From the NCBI GenBank assembly GCA_944739405.2, contig OX123191.2, positions 7,048,830-7,112,829 of the forward strand: 64,000 nucleotides of DNA, written 5' to 3'. The translations under genes were made by a program, and so were the position numbers. Positions 43,930 to 56,130 of the stretch are shown one piece after another. Position 1 is the stretch's first letter. Each line of letters opens with the position of its first letter. The notes below the pieces were generated by a model. The model was not told the DNA's origin, made no database searches, and saw nothing but the letters and a program-made list of their open reading frames with translations. This DNA is from Euclidia mi. Taxonomy: Eukaryota > Arthropoda > Insecta > Lepidoptera > Erebidae.

Positions 43930-44910
43930 GACAATTTACCGAATTTTACAATTTACCAATGTGTAAAATCAAAATTGAGGGAAGGTGACATTCAAGGGGC
44001 GTCTAGGTTATTGTTTAGTAGCGATGTGGTGGCGCCTTACTCTGCAGACACACTCGCTGGTCTGCAGAGCAAGCACCCAGCGCCAGCCAATGACCTCTCC
44101 TTTCCCGACACACCGGACGAAGATATAGACTGTCTGATTGTTTCAGCCAAGGACGTTTTTGAAGCCGTCTGTTCCTTTCGAAGTGGATCCGCTGGCGGTC
44201 TCGACGGCTTAATACCTCAGCATCTGAAGGATTTTCTAGGTGCAAGTGCTGGAGAGGCTGGAGATGCACTTTTGAAGGCACTGACGGCTTTAACTAACCT
44301 TATGCTCTCCGGCAATGTGGCCACAGATGTCACCGATTTATGATACGGGGCTAACTTGTGTGCTTTGCGCAAAAAAGATGGTGGCATTCGGCTCATTTCC
44401 GTAGGGTGTACCTACAGACGTATGGCAGCCAAACTATGCTGTAAACATTACAGTGCTATCTTGGCGGAAAAATTTCAGCCAATCCAGCTTGGCTTTGGTT
44501 CCAAGGGAGGCTGTGAGGCTGCCGTACATGCGCTGTCTACGTACCTTGGCTGCGGTAAAGGTGAGGTCATTCTAAAGATTGATTTGAAAAATGCCTTCAA
44601 CTCAGTGAACAGGGACACCTTGTTGACAGAAGCTAAATTAGAAACTCGCAAATTTTTTTAATTCCTTTGGCAATGCTATAGAAATCCATCCAAATTAATT
44701 TATAAAGACAATGTGTTGGAATCTGCTGTTGGTTGTCAACAAGGTGACCCTCTCGGGCCAGTCATTTTTAGTTTAGCCATTCACCCAATAATAAAACAAA
44801 TAAATTCAATATTTAACGTTTGGTTTTTGGACGACGGGACCCTGGCAGGGGACGTTAACACCGTCTTACAAGACTAAGAACTACTAAAAAATAAATTTAA
44901 AGCAATTGGT
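43930..44910 (+). pseudogene. Reverse transcriptase domain with FLDDGT motif
   Basis: 43975-44343 has FRSGSAGGLDGLIPQHLKDF. 44356-44661 has CALRKKDGGIRLISVGCTYRRMAAK, LGFGSKGGCEAAVHAL and EVILKIDLKNAFNSVNRD (motif A). The next frame has GCQQGDPLGPVIF (motif B) and VWFLDDGTLAGDVNT (motif C, DD intact). Two stops and frameshifts lie between. This RT type occurs in many invertebrates; its clade name is not certain to me. Confidence 0.85.
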
Positions 44911-46181
44911 TTGGAATTAAATTCAGACAAATGTGAAATTTTTATTACTGACAATTTGGATACCGTTTCGATCTTAACAAAATTTAATTATTTGGCGCCA
45001 AATATTAAAATCATTAATAAATGTTCCTTCCGCGTCCTTGGGTCCCCTATTTTCGACGACGCTTTTGGTTCTTTTATGGATGAAAAACTACAAAATTTCT
45101 GTGAAACTTCAGAACGGCTTTGCAAAATTAATATTCATTCGGCTTTCACGATTATTCGGCACTGCCTTTTTGTTCCAAAATTTACATATTACTTGCGGTC
45201 CTCTCCCTTTTGGAAACATTTATCCCTATTGGAAAACATTGATAATATTATTCGGCACACCTTGAGCAAAATTCTAAATCTTGACATGAACGACCGAGTG
45301 TGGCTTCAATCAACTTTACCAGTTCGTTTGGGCGGCCTCGGCGTTCGCAAAATTACCGATGTAAGTCTTCCAGCGTTTTTGGCCTCGGTCCACGGCACTG
45401 AGGAATTGACCAGGAAAATTCTAGAACCCACACTGGTTAATTCTGAAGTGCCGTGCAAGACTGATGCCATTAACGCTTGGAAAATGGCTTGCCCGAGCTC
45501 TGACTTACCCCGATTTCTATCCTCTCAGAGGCAATGGGACGGGCCGCTCTGTAGCAGGATGCGAGAATATCTCTTAAATACTGCATCCAGTGTTTCAGAG
45601 CGTGCCCGTTTGGTGAAGCCGTCGACAGTCTTGGCCACCATGGCTTATCGTGCAGCAGAAGTGCTGGGCGTATTTCCCGACATGCCCACATTAACAACAT
45701 ACTCCGTTGAGCTCTTGTCAACGCCGGAGTACCAACTCATCTTGAACCGAATGGCTTGGTACGCGACGATGGGAAGAGACCAGACGGTATATCCTTATTA
45801 CCTTGGAAGATGGGCAGGCCTCTGGTATGGGACGCGACATGCGTCGATACCCTTGCGCCATCACATCTTCCAAGTACAGCTGGATCGGCTGGCGCTGCTG
45901 CTGCATCAGCGGAGACCCTCAAACGGCGCAAATACGGAAACCTATCTGGTAATTACGTTTTTGAGCCGTTTGGGGTCGAAACGCTGGGGCCATGGGGCCC
46001 TAGTGCACGCGCTCTTTACAAAGAAATCGCCAAAAGACTGATCGACGCTTCGCGTGACCAGAGGGCTGGTTTATATTTCGCAGAAAGATTAAGCATTGCT
46101 ATTCAACGTGGCAATGCTGCCAGCCTTCTGGGCACGCTACCAGCTGACAGCGTTGCGGAGGAATTTCTTGACGCGTCGTAG
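44911..46181 (+). pseudogene. C-terminal domain with RPD...D endonuclease-like motif
   Basis: The 376-codon frame (44911-46041) holds the RT thumb and following part (LPVRLGGLGVRKITDVSLPAF). The family sequence switches near 45750 to the frame of 45756-46181: DDGKRPDGISLLPWKMGRPL and VWDATCVDTLAPSHL, resembling the RPD-X-D core of restriction-like endonucleases. Then come PFGVETLGPWGPSARALYKE and SIAIQRGNAASLLGTLP. The cysteine-rich knuckle expected before it is missing, so a deletion likely caused the frame change. Confidence 0.75.
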
Positions 46182-46330
46182 TCAATTTCCCTTTTTTTAT
46201 TGATTTATTTTTTTCTTTTGTTATCTTTAATTATTTAGTTTTTATAGTTTAGCTTAGGATAGTTTAGTTATATAAGTAGATTTATTTTGTTTGTATATAT
46301 AATAAATAGCTTATAATTTAATTATAAAAA

Positions 46331-47609
46331 AAATAAAAAAGATAACCTATTAAGTTTTCCGAGTGGACGAGATCATAAGCATCTCCAAAGTTCCGGTCTT
46401 ATCGTTTTATCAGATTGGTCACTGTAGTAAATAAGTAAGTCTGTGTGACTGATTTAGTCAATTGACCAATAAGAACAGGCGAGGGTCCCACCACAAACTC
46501 AATTCATAATAAACCTAGCTCTCTTATAATATTTTTTTTATTTGTTTTTACGGTTTTTTGTACATATACTACTTAGACATTAAGATTAGATTAAGCTACA
46601 TTTAGATTATAAAATTAAATACCTTGATAATATTTCTTAATTGCGGACCTAGATTTACCATCATATCACTATTGCGGCTCAGTGAAATTACAATATCACT
46701 TTGGGGTTCTGTCGGACTAAAGAGACCATGAAATTATACGATCCAGTAGTTATTGACTTTAATCTGTGAAATTATCATTTCACTAGTGAAATTATAATAA
46801 TATATCACCTTTTTGACTAAATCCCTGCGACATAGCTATATAATACGTACTCTAAATAATATACTGAAACTTACTACAAGTTACCGCCATGAAATTTACA
46901 TACATTTTTATCACAGGAATACAACAAAAATACATCAATAATAACGTGTACCTACAATCTCTGCACTCTGCTGCTACATATAAGCTACAAGTGTACTCAT
47001 ATTCTATACATTTGTTTACAGTTTACTCTATCATAGTTATAATGCGTAGGCAACTCCGACAGAACGCCAAAGTTCCGTGTTTGATCAGTACTTTCCAACA
47101 ATAGTTTAGATTAGGAACGCCCCAATAAAGTTAGCTAACTAATAATTTCAATTTTAATTAGAAACTGACCAAGCAACACTTTCGTTTATACTGAAAAATC
47201 TGTTTCGTTTAGTTTTAATTAAACTTCATTGATTTGTTTTCAGTGTGTTTTAGACCTTTCCGGCGTATATTGACATGATGAAATCAAAATGAATGAATAA
47301 CTTTGACCAATCCATTGTTTTCAGAATGATCTAATAGAGAATGACTAACCCCATTTTAGGTTGTAATACTTTTAAGCACACAACAAACGAATAAGTGCGT
47401 TTAATCTAAATGTTCCTTAAGCTAATATTCTATCAAAACTGGTTAGACCAGTAAACGGACCCCGGACTACAAGACGACGTCTTGGATAAGACTAGAACGA
47501 TGATAAATTTAAATGTACCCTTGAGGCTAACTCATTTACGTAAAGTTATCTGTTTGTTGGAATGTATGTGTTCGCGGCGATAGACAATTTAATCTAGCTG
47601 TTTTAAATT
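46331..47609. other. AT-rich DNA with a palindromic repeat
   Basis: About 46665-46815 repeats GTGAAATTA/TAATTTCAC words around TTTCACTAGTGAAATTATAA, similar to 40990-41020. No gene recognised; frame 46889-47104 has no known motif. Confidence 0.4.
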
Positions 47610-47925
47610 GACTAACCAAAGTTTATTTTAAAATATTTTTTGAGATGTAAGATAAAATACATACAAACTCTTTTTACTTTTCTTTTTACTTTACTCACGC
47701 CTTTTGCCCCGTTCATACATAATCGCTGGTTTCCGGTACCTCGGACCTTGCGGTGTTTTAGAACGTCCCAAATTTGGTCGAGGAATGTCCGGCGAGGTCG
47801 CCCGCGACCGACTTGCCCACACACATTTGCCTTATTTATATTCACCTGTGGAAACCACTTCAGCATTCCTTTCTCAATACTAGTCACGACATCTTCTTTC
47901 AGACTACTGTTGTCTCGTATATAGT
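47610..47925 (-). pseudogene. LINE (RTE-like) C-terminal fragment
   Basis: SIEKGMLKWFPQV, NKANVCGQVGRGRPRRTFLD and QIWDVLKHRKVRGTGNQRLC resemble the last part of ORF2 in lepidopteran RTE-like LINEs (MLRW.GHV..., GRGRPR.TYLDQI). Truncated at the 5' side. Confidence 0.7.
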
Positions 47926-47984
47926 TACATTAAATTAATTAATTAAAAAATATATTTAAGTAAATTTACTATCATGACCACGTT

Positions 47985-48130
47985 AGGTAGCGATAGCCTA
48001 GTGGAGATATAAACAGACGTGGCCATCTGTTGGTATCGAGCACAGGGTATCTGGTTCGAATCTACGGGACGCAGCACTGACTTTTCGAGTCAGTAAACTC
48101 TGAATAAACTGACACTTGTCTAAGCCATGG
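47985..48130 (+). repeat. SINE type 2, truncated
   Basis: GCGATAGCCTAGTGGAGATA, GGTTCGAATCTACGGG and TAAACTGACACTTGTCTAAG match the SINE at 49604-49936. The middle is shortened. Confidence 0.7.
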
Positions 48131-48330
48131 TATCTAGTAACCTTTTTTTTTACGAGGTGGGAAATCCCTTTGGATCTCCAACTCTTGGGGAAATGAGAGC
48201 CGGAGTATGTGGTGTTACCACTAAAAACCACCTTGACTTTCTCATGTACCCGTGTGTCGGAGGGTCGGGTATCGCCGCAGCATTTGTCGCAACCTCTCTA
48301 AGAAAGCGAAGCAAAGAAAATTTCACAAAG
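48131..48330 (-). repeat. R1-type LINE/SINE 3' end
   Basis: On the minus strand it reads ACCCTCCGACACACGGGTAC, ATGAGAAAGTCAAGGTGG and TTTTTAGTGG, ending in an A-run (plus-strand T-run at 48145-48153). The same words occur in the poly(A) element at 8681-9292. Confidence 0.65.
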
Positions 48331-48349
48331 CAACCATAATTATTTTGTT

Positions 48350-48611
48350 ATTTTAAAGATGTCCGTGTGGTGACGGATTAAGAATACGAATTGTCACCAC
48401 CCCATGTCATCCCATGGGTGTCGTAAGAGCCGACAGAGGGAGCATATTATGCAGAGAACAGCACTGTAAGAGAAGGAAACAAACTTGGTACAAACCCTAT
48501 ACCAACCCGCTTGGCCAGCGTGGTATAGTAGGCCAATTCCTCCTTTCAAAGGAGAGGCCTAGTCCAGCAGTGGACTATTAAAGGCTGATGATGATGATGA
48601 TTTTAAAGATG
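48350..48611 (+). mobile_element. SINE type 3 with 12-bp target duplication
   Basis: Body 48362-48599: starts TCCGTGTGGTGACGG, holds CCGACAGAGGGAGCATATTA and GCTTGGCCAGCGTGGTATAG, and ends GCTGATGATGATGATG. Flanked by ATTTTAAAGATG (48350-48361 and 48600-48611). Other copies at 60661-60895 and 61381-61624. Confidence 0.85.
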
Positions 48612-49367
48612 GCTAGGAAATGCACCTGTATTATTGTTACGGGCACGGGCCCTTTTATAAATATGAAATAACAGTCAAATAAAGAAGAATAAACATTTGT
48701 GGATCAAACCAAGGGACGGATGCCCACTATGATCTATTCCTTTCTAATACCAAAAACTAATACCAATGGTATTAGTTTGGACATTATTTATTTGCTCCAA
48801 ACGAATACCAAATTTTAAATAGTTAAATGAAGTACCTAATCTACTCCCAACGAATACCAAAACATAACTTTTAGTACAGTCACAGAAAACGTTGATTTTG
48901 CTTTTTAATAATTTAATATAATGATCGTAATTCAATCCTAAATCTTTATAAACACATTTTTACTTATGGAGAATCACATGGCATTTTTTTACCTGCAAAA
49001 AAGGTGAATTCGTTCCTATTGTTTAAAAATCCAAACCAACCAATAACAGTCAAGCGTTGAGCAAACAAAGCGCCCTAAGCGTTTTGTTTTTTGCGTAATG
49101 AACGTTAAGATAACGAAATAAGGTCTGCTTTTCTACGAATCGTTGTCCTTGCACAAATAATTATTATTTATCTATATCAACTGCTTCTGAAGGATATTTT
49201 ACATAAATGTTTATTTGAATAATTTTCACAATTACATTATACGAGGTTATTAATTTTAACTATATACATTGCTATCTTACATAATCATAATATCTAAACA
49301 TATATACATATATATAGGTACATAAATCTTAAAATAAAAAGTGAAAATAGGTACAGGTGTGTTTAGG
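48612..49367. other. AT-rich DNA, no gene seen
   Basis: Contains a small perfect palindrome at 48756-48776 (10-bp arms around one base) and three CGAATACCA-like words (48760-48860). No coding region supported. Confidence 0.45.
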
Positions 49368-49452
49368 CGTCGTAGAATGCCTCCGCATCAATATCATCGG
49401 GTAACGTGCCCAGAAGGCTGGCAGCATTGCCACGCTTGATGGCAATGCTGAT
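49368..49452 (-). pseudogene. C-terminal fragment of the RPD-type retrotransposon
   Basis: The minus translation ISIAIKRGNAASLLGTLPDD matches SIAIQRGNAASLLGTLPAD at about 46095-46150 of the plus-strand element. It is followed by a stop and an AT-rich 3' end (49367 downward). A severely truncated second copy. Confidence 0.7.
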
Positions 49453-49587
49453 TTTACATTATATTCATACCTACCTGATTTTACATTATATTATTTATAT
49501 GCATACCTACTAGAAGCGGTGATACGATATTGCAAAAAAATTAGGCATTCTTTCAATTCGATGTCATTAATTATATTCTTACAATAC

Positions 49588-49952
49588 ACCTTTCATGACC
49601 TAGTGGCAGCAATAGCCTAGTGGAAATACCAACAGACTGCCATGCAGAGAGCATCGGGTTCGAATCCACGGCGTGCACCAATGACTTTTCGGAGTTAAGT
49701 GCGTATTGAATTATTAATTTATTATTGCTTGCACCATGCTGCGGAGACCACGTTAAGCCGTTGTTCCCGACTGTCATGAAGATCTTTGACAGTCGTTATC
49801 AGTACATTTTAATTAAATTGACACTAGTCTAAACCATGAAATACCGCTACCCTTTCGGGTTGCGGAGGTCAGACAGGCAATCGCTCTATGGAAAAGCAAA
49901 ATTGGTTGAAACTGGGATAACGCTAGGAGGATGACGACCTTTCATTACCTAG
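49588..49952 (+). mobile_element. SINE type 2, full length
   Basis: Body 49604-49936. Head GGCAGCAATAGCCTAGTGG, B-box-like GGTTCGAATCC, middle GCACCAATGACTTTTCGGAG and TTTGACAGTCGTTATCAG, end CCCTTTCGGGTTGCGGAGG and GAGGATGACG. Flanked by 16-bp repeats with one mismatch (ACCTTTCATGACCTAG at 49588-49603; 49937-49952). Confidence 0.85.
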
Positions 49953-51997
49953 GTTGTTCCACGGTTTCGTAGAGGAAAAAAATCCGTGTATCTTCAAGTA
50001 GGTACAACCCTGACGCATATTAATGCATAAAGAAGTAAGTACGTGTGCGAAACTCAGCAGATATATAAGTTTGTAACTATTCATTGTTTTAGTTTGCACT
50101 TTTGCACATTAACTACACTTATAAGTCTTTTTAAATGTCGTCCTTTGTAATGTAGGGGATTTACTGTTTTACATGACTGGATGGAAAATTCAGTATTTGC
50201 ATTCATAACTATTCCGTACAATTAATTATATCAAATGCATGCGACAGTATACTTCTTTTTTGTAGCAAAACATCGCATAAAACACAATACTTGTCAAAAA
50301 AACCAAGTCTCGCTACCGTAAAAAGTTGTGAGATCCATGTTATACCAAGTCGGTTACTTAAAAATGTTTAATTTTTTATAATATCTTTGATCTCATTTCT
50401 TTTTATAGATAGTCCCTCTTTTGTCCTTTCCGGTACGTTCTTCCTATTGTACACCAACAACGAATTTTTAAATTAAAGCCCTAACTGCAAATGTAGTTTT
50501 GTAATCCTATATATTTATATGGGATTACAACGTTATTTATGCAATTGATGTATTTAGAAAACTGGATAGCAATTGAAATATATTTAAATTTTCCTTGAGT
50601 CATACAATAAATATTAATTGTATACTAAATTTGAAGCTTCTATGTCTGCTTGAAGTGCCTTAGACTTTTGATGATCGGTCAGTGAGGGACAAAATTAAGA
50701 AACTTTGACTCGTTATAATTCTTAAACTACTGCTTCAAATTGCATTGAATTTGAAATATACCATGTTAATCAATGCCTGCTTGGTTACTAAAAAGGCTTT
50801 TAGTTTTATCCACAATGAAGTTATAGGGGATGGAAAATGGCCTGAGCTACTTCAAGAAAAGGATGGTACGGCCGCGGCCATGCCGCTTTTTTGCTCGACT
50901 TGGCGGGGGTACTGCCGTGACCCCAGATAAATTGCCACAATTTGCCTATTTGCACCAAAAATCAGTGGGTAATTATCCAACACGGTAATAAAACGTAAGA
51001 AAATATAGTAAGTGCCATATTATTTTATGGCTAGCATAAGCTTTACATAATTTTATATAATTATCACTACATATTATTTCAAATACCTACGGTTTATCGT
51101 GCCTAATCCAACAATAATGTTTCCCAAAATACTTAGCGTACCCTTCAGCATACATGTTACAATAGTTGAGCAGTTTATTAGGTCGGAAGCTGCGGCGTTA
51201 TTATCCACCGATTTCTGTGTCTTCAAAACATTGGGGGCCCTTTCAAAGCCCTTTCTTATGTGACAAATGTAAGGTATACTTCCTTAATCCGAGGGGAGTT
51301 AGTGTTTGAATGTAGGGGCAGATTTATGGAGACAAAGATTCGTGAGCTCAATGTCGATCTTGTTGGAACAATGATTTACGTAACTATAAAATTCGCCTGC
51401 GGATCCGCCCGGATTTATTTCATCAGGAAATCATACAGCTCACTTTAAATAAATATTAAAATGCATACAAGAAGGTCAATGCAGCCTTAAGTCTTTTTCT
51501 ACTAATCTTCAGTCTCTTACACATATATCTCCACACACACTTTCACGTTATAATATCAAGTTCAGGTACGTTGTGAGTCTTATCGATGTCTAAGAATTAA
51601 GTCTCGGGCGAGCCTATGCTGATAAATATGTTTTATTTTTGCTTTGCTATAAAACAGCTTTGCAAACATCGTATTACAGTATATTTACTTTCCATTGCAT
51701 TTACTAAATTTATAAATTAAATTTCAAAATTGTTGTTTTGGTAATGTGACCTAATTTCAATATTATATTGGTTTAGTAAGCCGAATATAGAACATTTTAA
51801 AATTTTATCTTTATTCGTTGGCTAGTGAATGAGTGTATTTATATGATTTTGTATGATTTCTTAATAATGTTGCTACATAACAGCCAGTCCATTATTTCAA
51901 AATAACCCCCGATCTGCCTATAGAAATTATACCAATCAGGTAATAGTCTTGAGAAAGTAAACCACATAATAAAAATGTTGCTTTTTATATTTTTATT
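49953..51997. other. AT-rich DNA, no feature recognised
   Basis: No known repeat or gene. The frame 50745-50930 has no recognisable domain and no convincing splice sites. It may be intergenic or intronic. Confidence 0.4.
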
Positions 51998-52083
51998 TTG
52001 CAAAATTCAGCTTCATGCGCCCAAAAGTCTTCGCTGCAGCTTGTCTGTCAATCAGTCAGTAACGCAAGGGTTTTGTATATAGG
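51998..52083 (-). repeat. Dispersed insect repeat (family A), partial
   Basis: The reverse complement matches the start of 2448-2645: CCTTGCGTTACTGACTGA, then GCGCATGAAGCTGAATTTTG. Confidence 0.6.
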
Positions 52084-53320
52084 TATAGACAGATTAATAG
52101 TTTTATTTAAAGTCATTAGATATTTACTAAATGTCATTCTTGCTCAAATATATAGGAACATTATTTATTTACTATGTACTTTTTAATATTTGCTTTTTAA
52201 CTATTGTTTTTATAACTTTTATGTCCTCGCAACGTTTAGGTTGCTTTTAAGTTCTAATGCCAAAAAAAACAATAGTAACTTATATAAAGTTGTACACAAA
52301 AAATGGTCACGATAAAGTTCATATAAATTATTTTCTTTTAAGTTTTTATTCGGTATGATACGACAATACTAACTTTTTACTAAGAAAGAACTAAGTTTTG
52401 GCTATTGCCAAAATAAATACAACGTAAATTATATTCAAAACATCAAATTACCATCCTTAGAAAGTAGCTAAGTACTAAGTTTTTTGTTTAAAAAACCGTA
52501 ATCTACATATAATTCAAATTACTATTAAAAAATAAGAAATTTTTGAATATCAAATAGTTTTCTGCAGCAAGTTCATTATCACTGTTACATGCCCTTTTAG
52601 TTTTAGGTTTCATAAAAGGTTGACTTTGGCGTCTTTAAAATCTAATCTGAGAAATTTTAGTAAATAGTAAGTAAATACATTAACTACGGTTTACACGCAT
52701 CGACGTCAAAACGGTACATAGACATACATACTTTTGGGCTTGAAAATAAATGTCGTAAACTCAAAAAACAACTAGATTTTATATTATGATCATTTATCTG
52801 TTTAAAAACGTGGATTTAGTTACTACGTGTACACGTATAAAATGTAAGCTTTTAAACCATCACGTTTCAAATTTCATACGACCGCCAAACACTTTGTTCT
52901 TTCATTAAATTTTATATTTTATTTTCACTATACAAAAAAACATACAGCAAAAGGAAAACAAACAGCTCGTAAATCAATTCATATAAAAATTGAAAATGAA
53001 AGCCAATTCAAATACTTCCAACATGTTCAGCTATACATTATGAGGTTCCGTATGTTGTCACGATGGGGTCCGTTTTGAATACTCTAGTCCTACATGAGCC
53101 CAAATGCCTCAGGTCAACCGCAGACACGTTAAGTTTCCGACTGAGTCTTAAGGGATTTAAACGTTTTCTTTTAACTTTATAGCATGAGCTGTAGCTATGG
53201 AAATAACTATCCGTAGAGTATTCAAAAAGTTACCTACATTGTCTGAAGTAGAATTATTTGATTGGTTAATGTAAATATGGCACGATGAGATCAACGTCAA
53301 ATAAAAATATGTGCATTTTT
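52084..53320. other. AT-rich DNA, no feature recognised
   Basis: No recognised gene, RNA or repeat on either strand. Confidence 0.4.
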
Positions 53321-53324
53321 TTAT

Positions 53325-53976
53325 AGACTCACGCTTGTCTTCCGAAGGTGTAGGCAGGGGTGTAACACACCAACATTTTACCATGCTACGAATTGTAAGG
53401 TCCCAAGTAATATTGAGCGAGCCTATTGGACACATTGCCAGACTCCGTGCTGCAAATAACACACATACATAGTCTCACGCCTATAACCCCGAAGAGGTAG
53501 GCAGAGGTGTATTTCTATAACCACTTTTCGCCAGATATACTTTAGTCCCACGTAATAAGGGGCGAGTCTATTGCCGTACCGGGCACATTTCCAGACTCCG
53601 TGCTGCTACTGAGAATTTCGTGACAGAAAATCCCAATAACACTGCCCGACCCAGGAATCGAACCCGGGACCTCCCGATCCCACGCGCACATTTATGCCGC
53701 GAGAGCAACGAGGCAGTCGTATAGGGTTTGATGTCGAGTTTTCCATCTCTATGCAAAGATGGTATTTGCATCGTGTTATCCCTTAGTCGCCTCTTACGAT
53801 ACCCACGGGATGATAGGTGGTGGTAACATTTGTATTCTATGCCATTAACCACACGGCCATCTGCTGCAAATAAGAATCTCGAAAAACCCAGTAACACTTT
53901 CGCCCTTCCCGTATATCGAACTTGAGACCGATAAGCAGACGAAAACGCTATCCAATGGACCCACGGGGGCAGTCCT
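53325..53976 (-). mobile_element. SINE type 1 split by a chimeric SINE
   Basis: Outer SINE parts: 53325-53459 (GACTCACGCTTGTCTTCCG, ATTGGACACATTGCCAGAC) and 53874-53976 (AAAAACCCAGTAACACTTTC, CGCTATCCAATGGACCCACG). The insertion 53460-53861 between them is flanked by the 12-bp duplication TGCTGCAAATAA (53448-53459 and 53862-53873). Confidence 0.85.
53460..53861 (-). mobile_element. Chimeric SINE (type 3-like head, type 1 body)
   Basis: On the minus strand it begins GGCCGTGTGGTTAATGGC, then ACCTATCATCCCGTGGGTAT and AAACTCGACATCAAACCC, a head related to SINE type 3. It then continues with a complete type 1 body: GACTGCCTCGTTGCTCTCGC, GGTTCGATTCC, GCCCGGTACGGCAATAGACT, TAGGCGTGAGACT. One exact target duplication surrounds the whole unit, so it moved as a single RNA. 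Confidence 0.75.
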
Positions 53977-55700
53977 AATAAATAAATGCATCTGTACAAT
54001 AAACCAAATATCGACAATGCGATTAAGCGGATACCGCAACAAAAGTTCTTGATGCATAGCCTTAAAACTAAATGGGAAGTTCACAGTTCTTTCGCAAAGG
54101 AGCAAGAAAACACAACTTTTCTTCTTATTTCGTGAACAAATGACTCCGTGCTAACATTTCAAGAGAAACATTGAAAATACTACGCTCGTGTTACAGTGTT
54201 GATGTAGTATTAAAATATCAAAAGCTGCGTCGTGAAGTTTTGCGAGGTTTTTTTGGGCGCGCGTGGGGAAGCGTTGTTTTGGTATGTTTTTAGATTCGTT
54301 TTCATTTCCATTTTGCTATTGCCTTTGTTACGCCGTTTTTTGTATATGGGTCAACGTGTGACTGGTGAAACTATAATTCATATTGCTTTGTATGAGCGAA
54401 ATATTTTAACAGAGATTTGAAAGAGTTACTACGTTGAGGTCTAGTTTTACATAATAATGTAAAACAAGGATTTATTAACCATTTTATTATCATACCAAAT
54501 AGAAATTTTCATTTTCAGAATCAAATGATTAGGTATCGATTTTAACTGGGGTATAATGTTGATTTAAATAATCTTAAAAATATAATAATTAGAGTCATAG
54601 TAGAAAACATCTTAAACTGCGAACAGGAATTCCTATTAGAGTTTTCCATCTACATATATCTAAGTAATATCATGGATTCAATCCTCTTCCTTTGTGGCTT
54701 CAACGTAAGAAGGCATTAACGCCAGTTTTAATAAAAGCATTGACCTTCCTGAAAAAGTTTCCAAATACACTTATAAAAAGTAAATTTAATAAAAAGTTAC
54801 CAGGAAAGACTGTTAAGCCAAAATACATGGTAAACAAATGGTTATTAAGTGATCTTATAGACTTGACCAAATAGGCATTTTCGTTCATTTTTCAAGTAAC
54901 CGCAGTGCCTATCATATTAGACATGTTGTCGTTTTACTAATAGTAGTAGTATGATTGTTCTCATACCTAGTAATTTGAATTAGAATGACTGACAAACATA
55001 ACAAGGCAGGCTTATTGCAAACCAACAATGAACATGACAAACATACACATTATAACTCATAAACATTGTACACAAAGTAATAAATATTCCAACAACAAAA
55101 TTAAAATTTTCCCATCTACATATAATAGTGTAAACAAAAAAGACAGGTACATTCAGGAAAGATAAAAAGAGAAAAACAGTTTATATAATGTACTCATAAA
55201 TGCATAGGTTTAAGGGTTCAATGCGCTACAACCGCAATCGAATAGAAAATAAACCGAATGATATGTGACGAACGCAAATGGAATCATACAGCGCTATGCC
55301 ACATAGACATGTCAAAGGTTTTCAGTATATGTGGTGAATCAGGTAAAAATTTATTTTTATTTTGCTAGAATTAATTGTTGCTGGTTGAATTTGGTACTTT
55401 AAGTTATTTGTTACTTTAAGTTATTTGGTACTTTAAATAGACAAAAAATATGATTGGGTGTAAGGCAATATAGAAATTTGACGATTCCTATTCATAAAAA
55501 CAATTTTAGTATTGTTCCTGCAAACTGGGTCAATCCTGTATCGTAAAGTGCTTTGCAAAAATTCAAACCACTGATCAAGTGAGCTTCCAGAATCATAACA
55601 TATAACGCCTTTTATCCCAGTAGGCAGAGATCTATTACACACTGGCCATCTACCGGGCACATTAATAAGCGAGCGATAATTAACATTCTTAATACACACC
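53977..55700. other. AT-rich DNA, no gene seen
   Basis: A perfect palindrome with 8-bp arms is at 54442-54463. About 55388-55440 has a 17-base step (TACTTTAAGTTATTTG-like) repeated about three times. Frames 54232-54420, 54692-54874 and 55433-55699 show no known domain. Confidence 0.45.
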
Positions 55701-55704
55701 TAAC

Positions 55705-55812
55705 TTCGAAAAGTCAGAGGTGTGTGCCCGGGGTAATTGGGGATCGAACACGAGACCATCGTCACGGCCGGAAGTCCGTTACGTACACCACTGGGCTATC
55801 GCTGCTCTTCCA
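55705..55812 (-). repeat. tRNA-like SINE fragment
   Basis: GGGGATCGAACACGAGACC with GTACACCACTGGGCTATCGC reads on the minus strand as a tRNA-like head with A- and B-box-like parts. No full tRNA cloverleaf is kept. Confidence 0.5.
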
Positions 55813-55904
55813 GAATCAAAACATACGGATCTCAGAAATTTTAGTCCGTGTGTGGGTTGTACCTACAACTCTTAGCACGGTGACGGCGACCCGTTTTTTA
55901 ACCG

Positions 55905-56130
55905 ACTCCAAAAAGAGGAGGAGGTTCTCAATTCGGCTGTATTTTATTTTTTATGTATGTTACCTCATAACTCCGTTATTTATCGACCGATTTCCAAAAT
56001 TCTTTTTTTGTTTGAAAGCATATACTTTCAGGTGAGTCCCATTTAAATTTTATCAAAATAAATCCAATAGTTTCATTAAAAACTCAAATTTTATCAAAAT
56101 CAATCCAATAGTTTCATTAAAAACTTCAAA
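55905..56130 (+). repeat. Common insect repeat (AACCGACTCCAAAAAG type)
   Basis: TTAACCGACTCCAAAAAGAG, GGAGGTTCTCAATTCGGCTG and CCGATTTCCAAAATTCTTTT are words of a very widespread insect interspersed repeat. A 35-base stretch (ATTTTATCAAAATAAATCC and after) is repeated in tandem at about 56045-56125. Confidence 0.6.

Larger units (their letters stand above)
43081..46330 (+). mobile_element. Non-LTR retrotransposon with C2H2 finger and restriction-like endonuclease motif
   Basis: A GC-rich 5' UTR hairpin (about 43084-43125) is followed by a broken protein (43211 to 46181): a C2H2 finger, RT and a C-terminal endonuclease-like part, then an AT-rich 3' end. Five or more frame breaks and an inserted LINE end (43712-43925) make it inactive. 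No apurinic-type endonuclease is present. A small minus-strand copy of its C-terminus lies at 49368-49452. Confidence 0.75.

Noticed and set aside
50745..50930. 61-codon plus-strand frame in repeat-poor DNA
   Set aside because: No domain recognised and no convincing splice sites or promoter.
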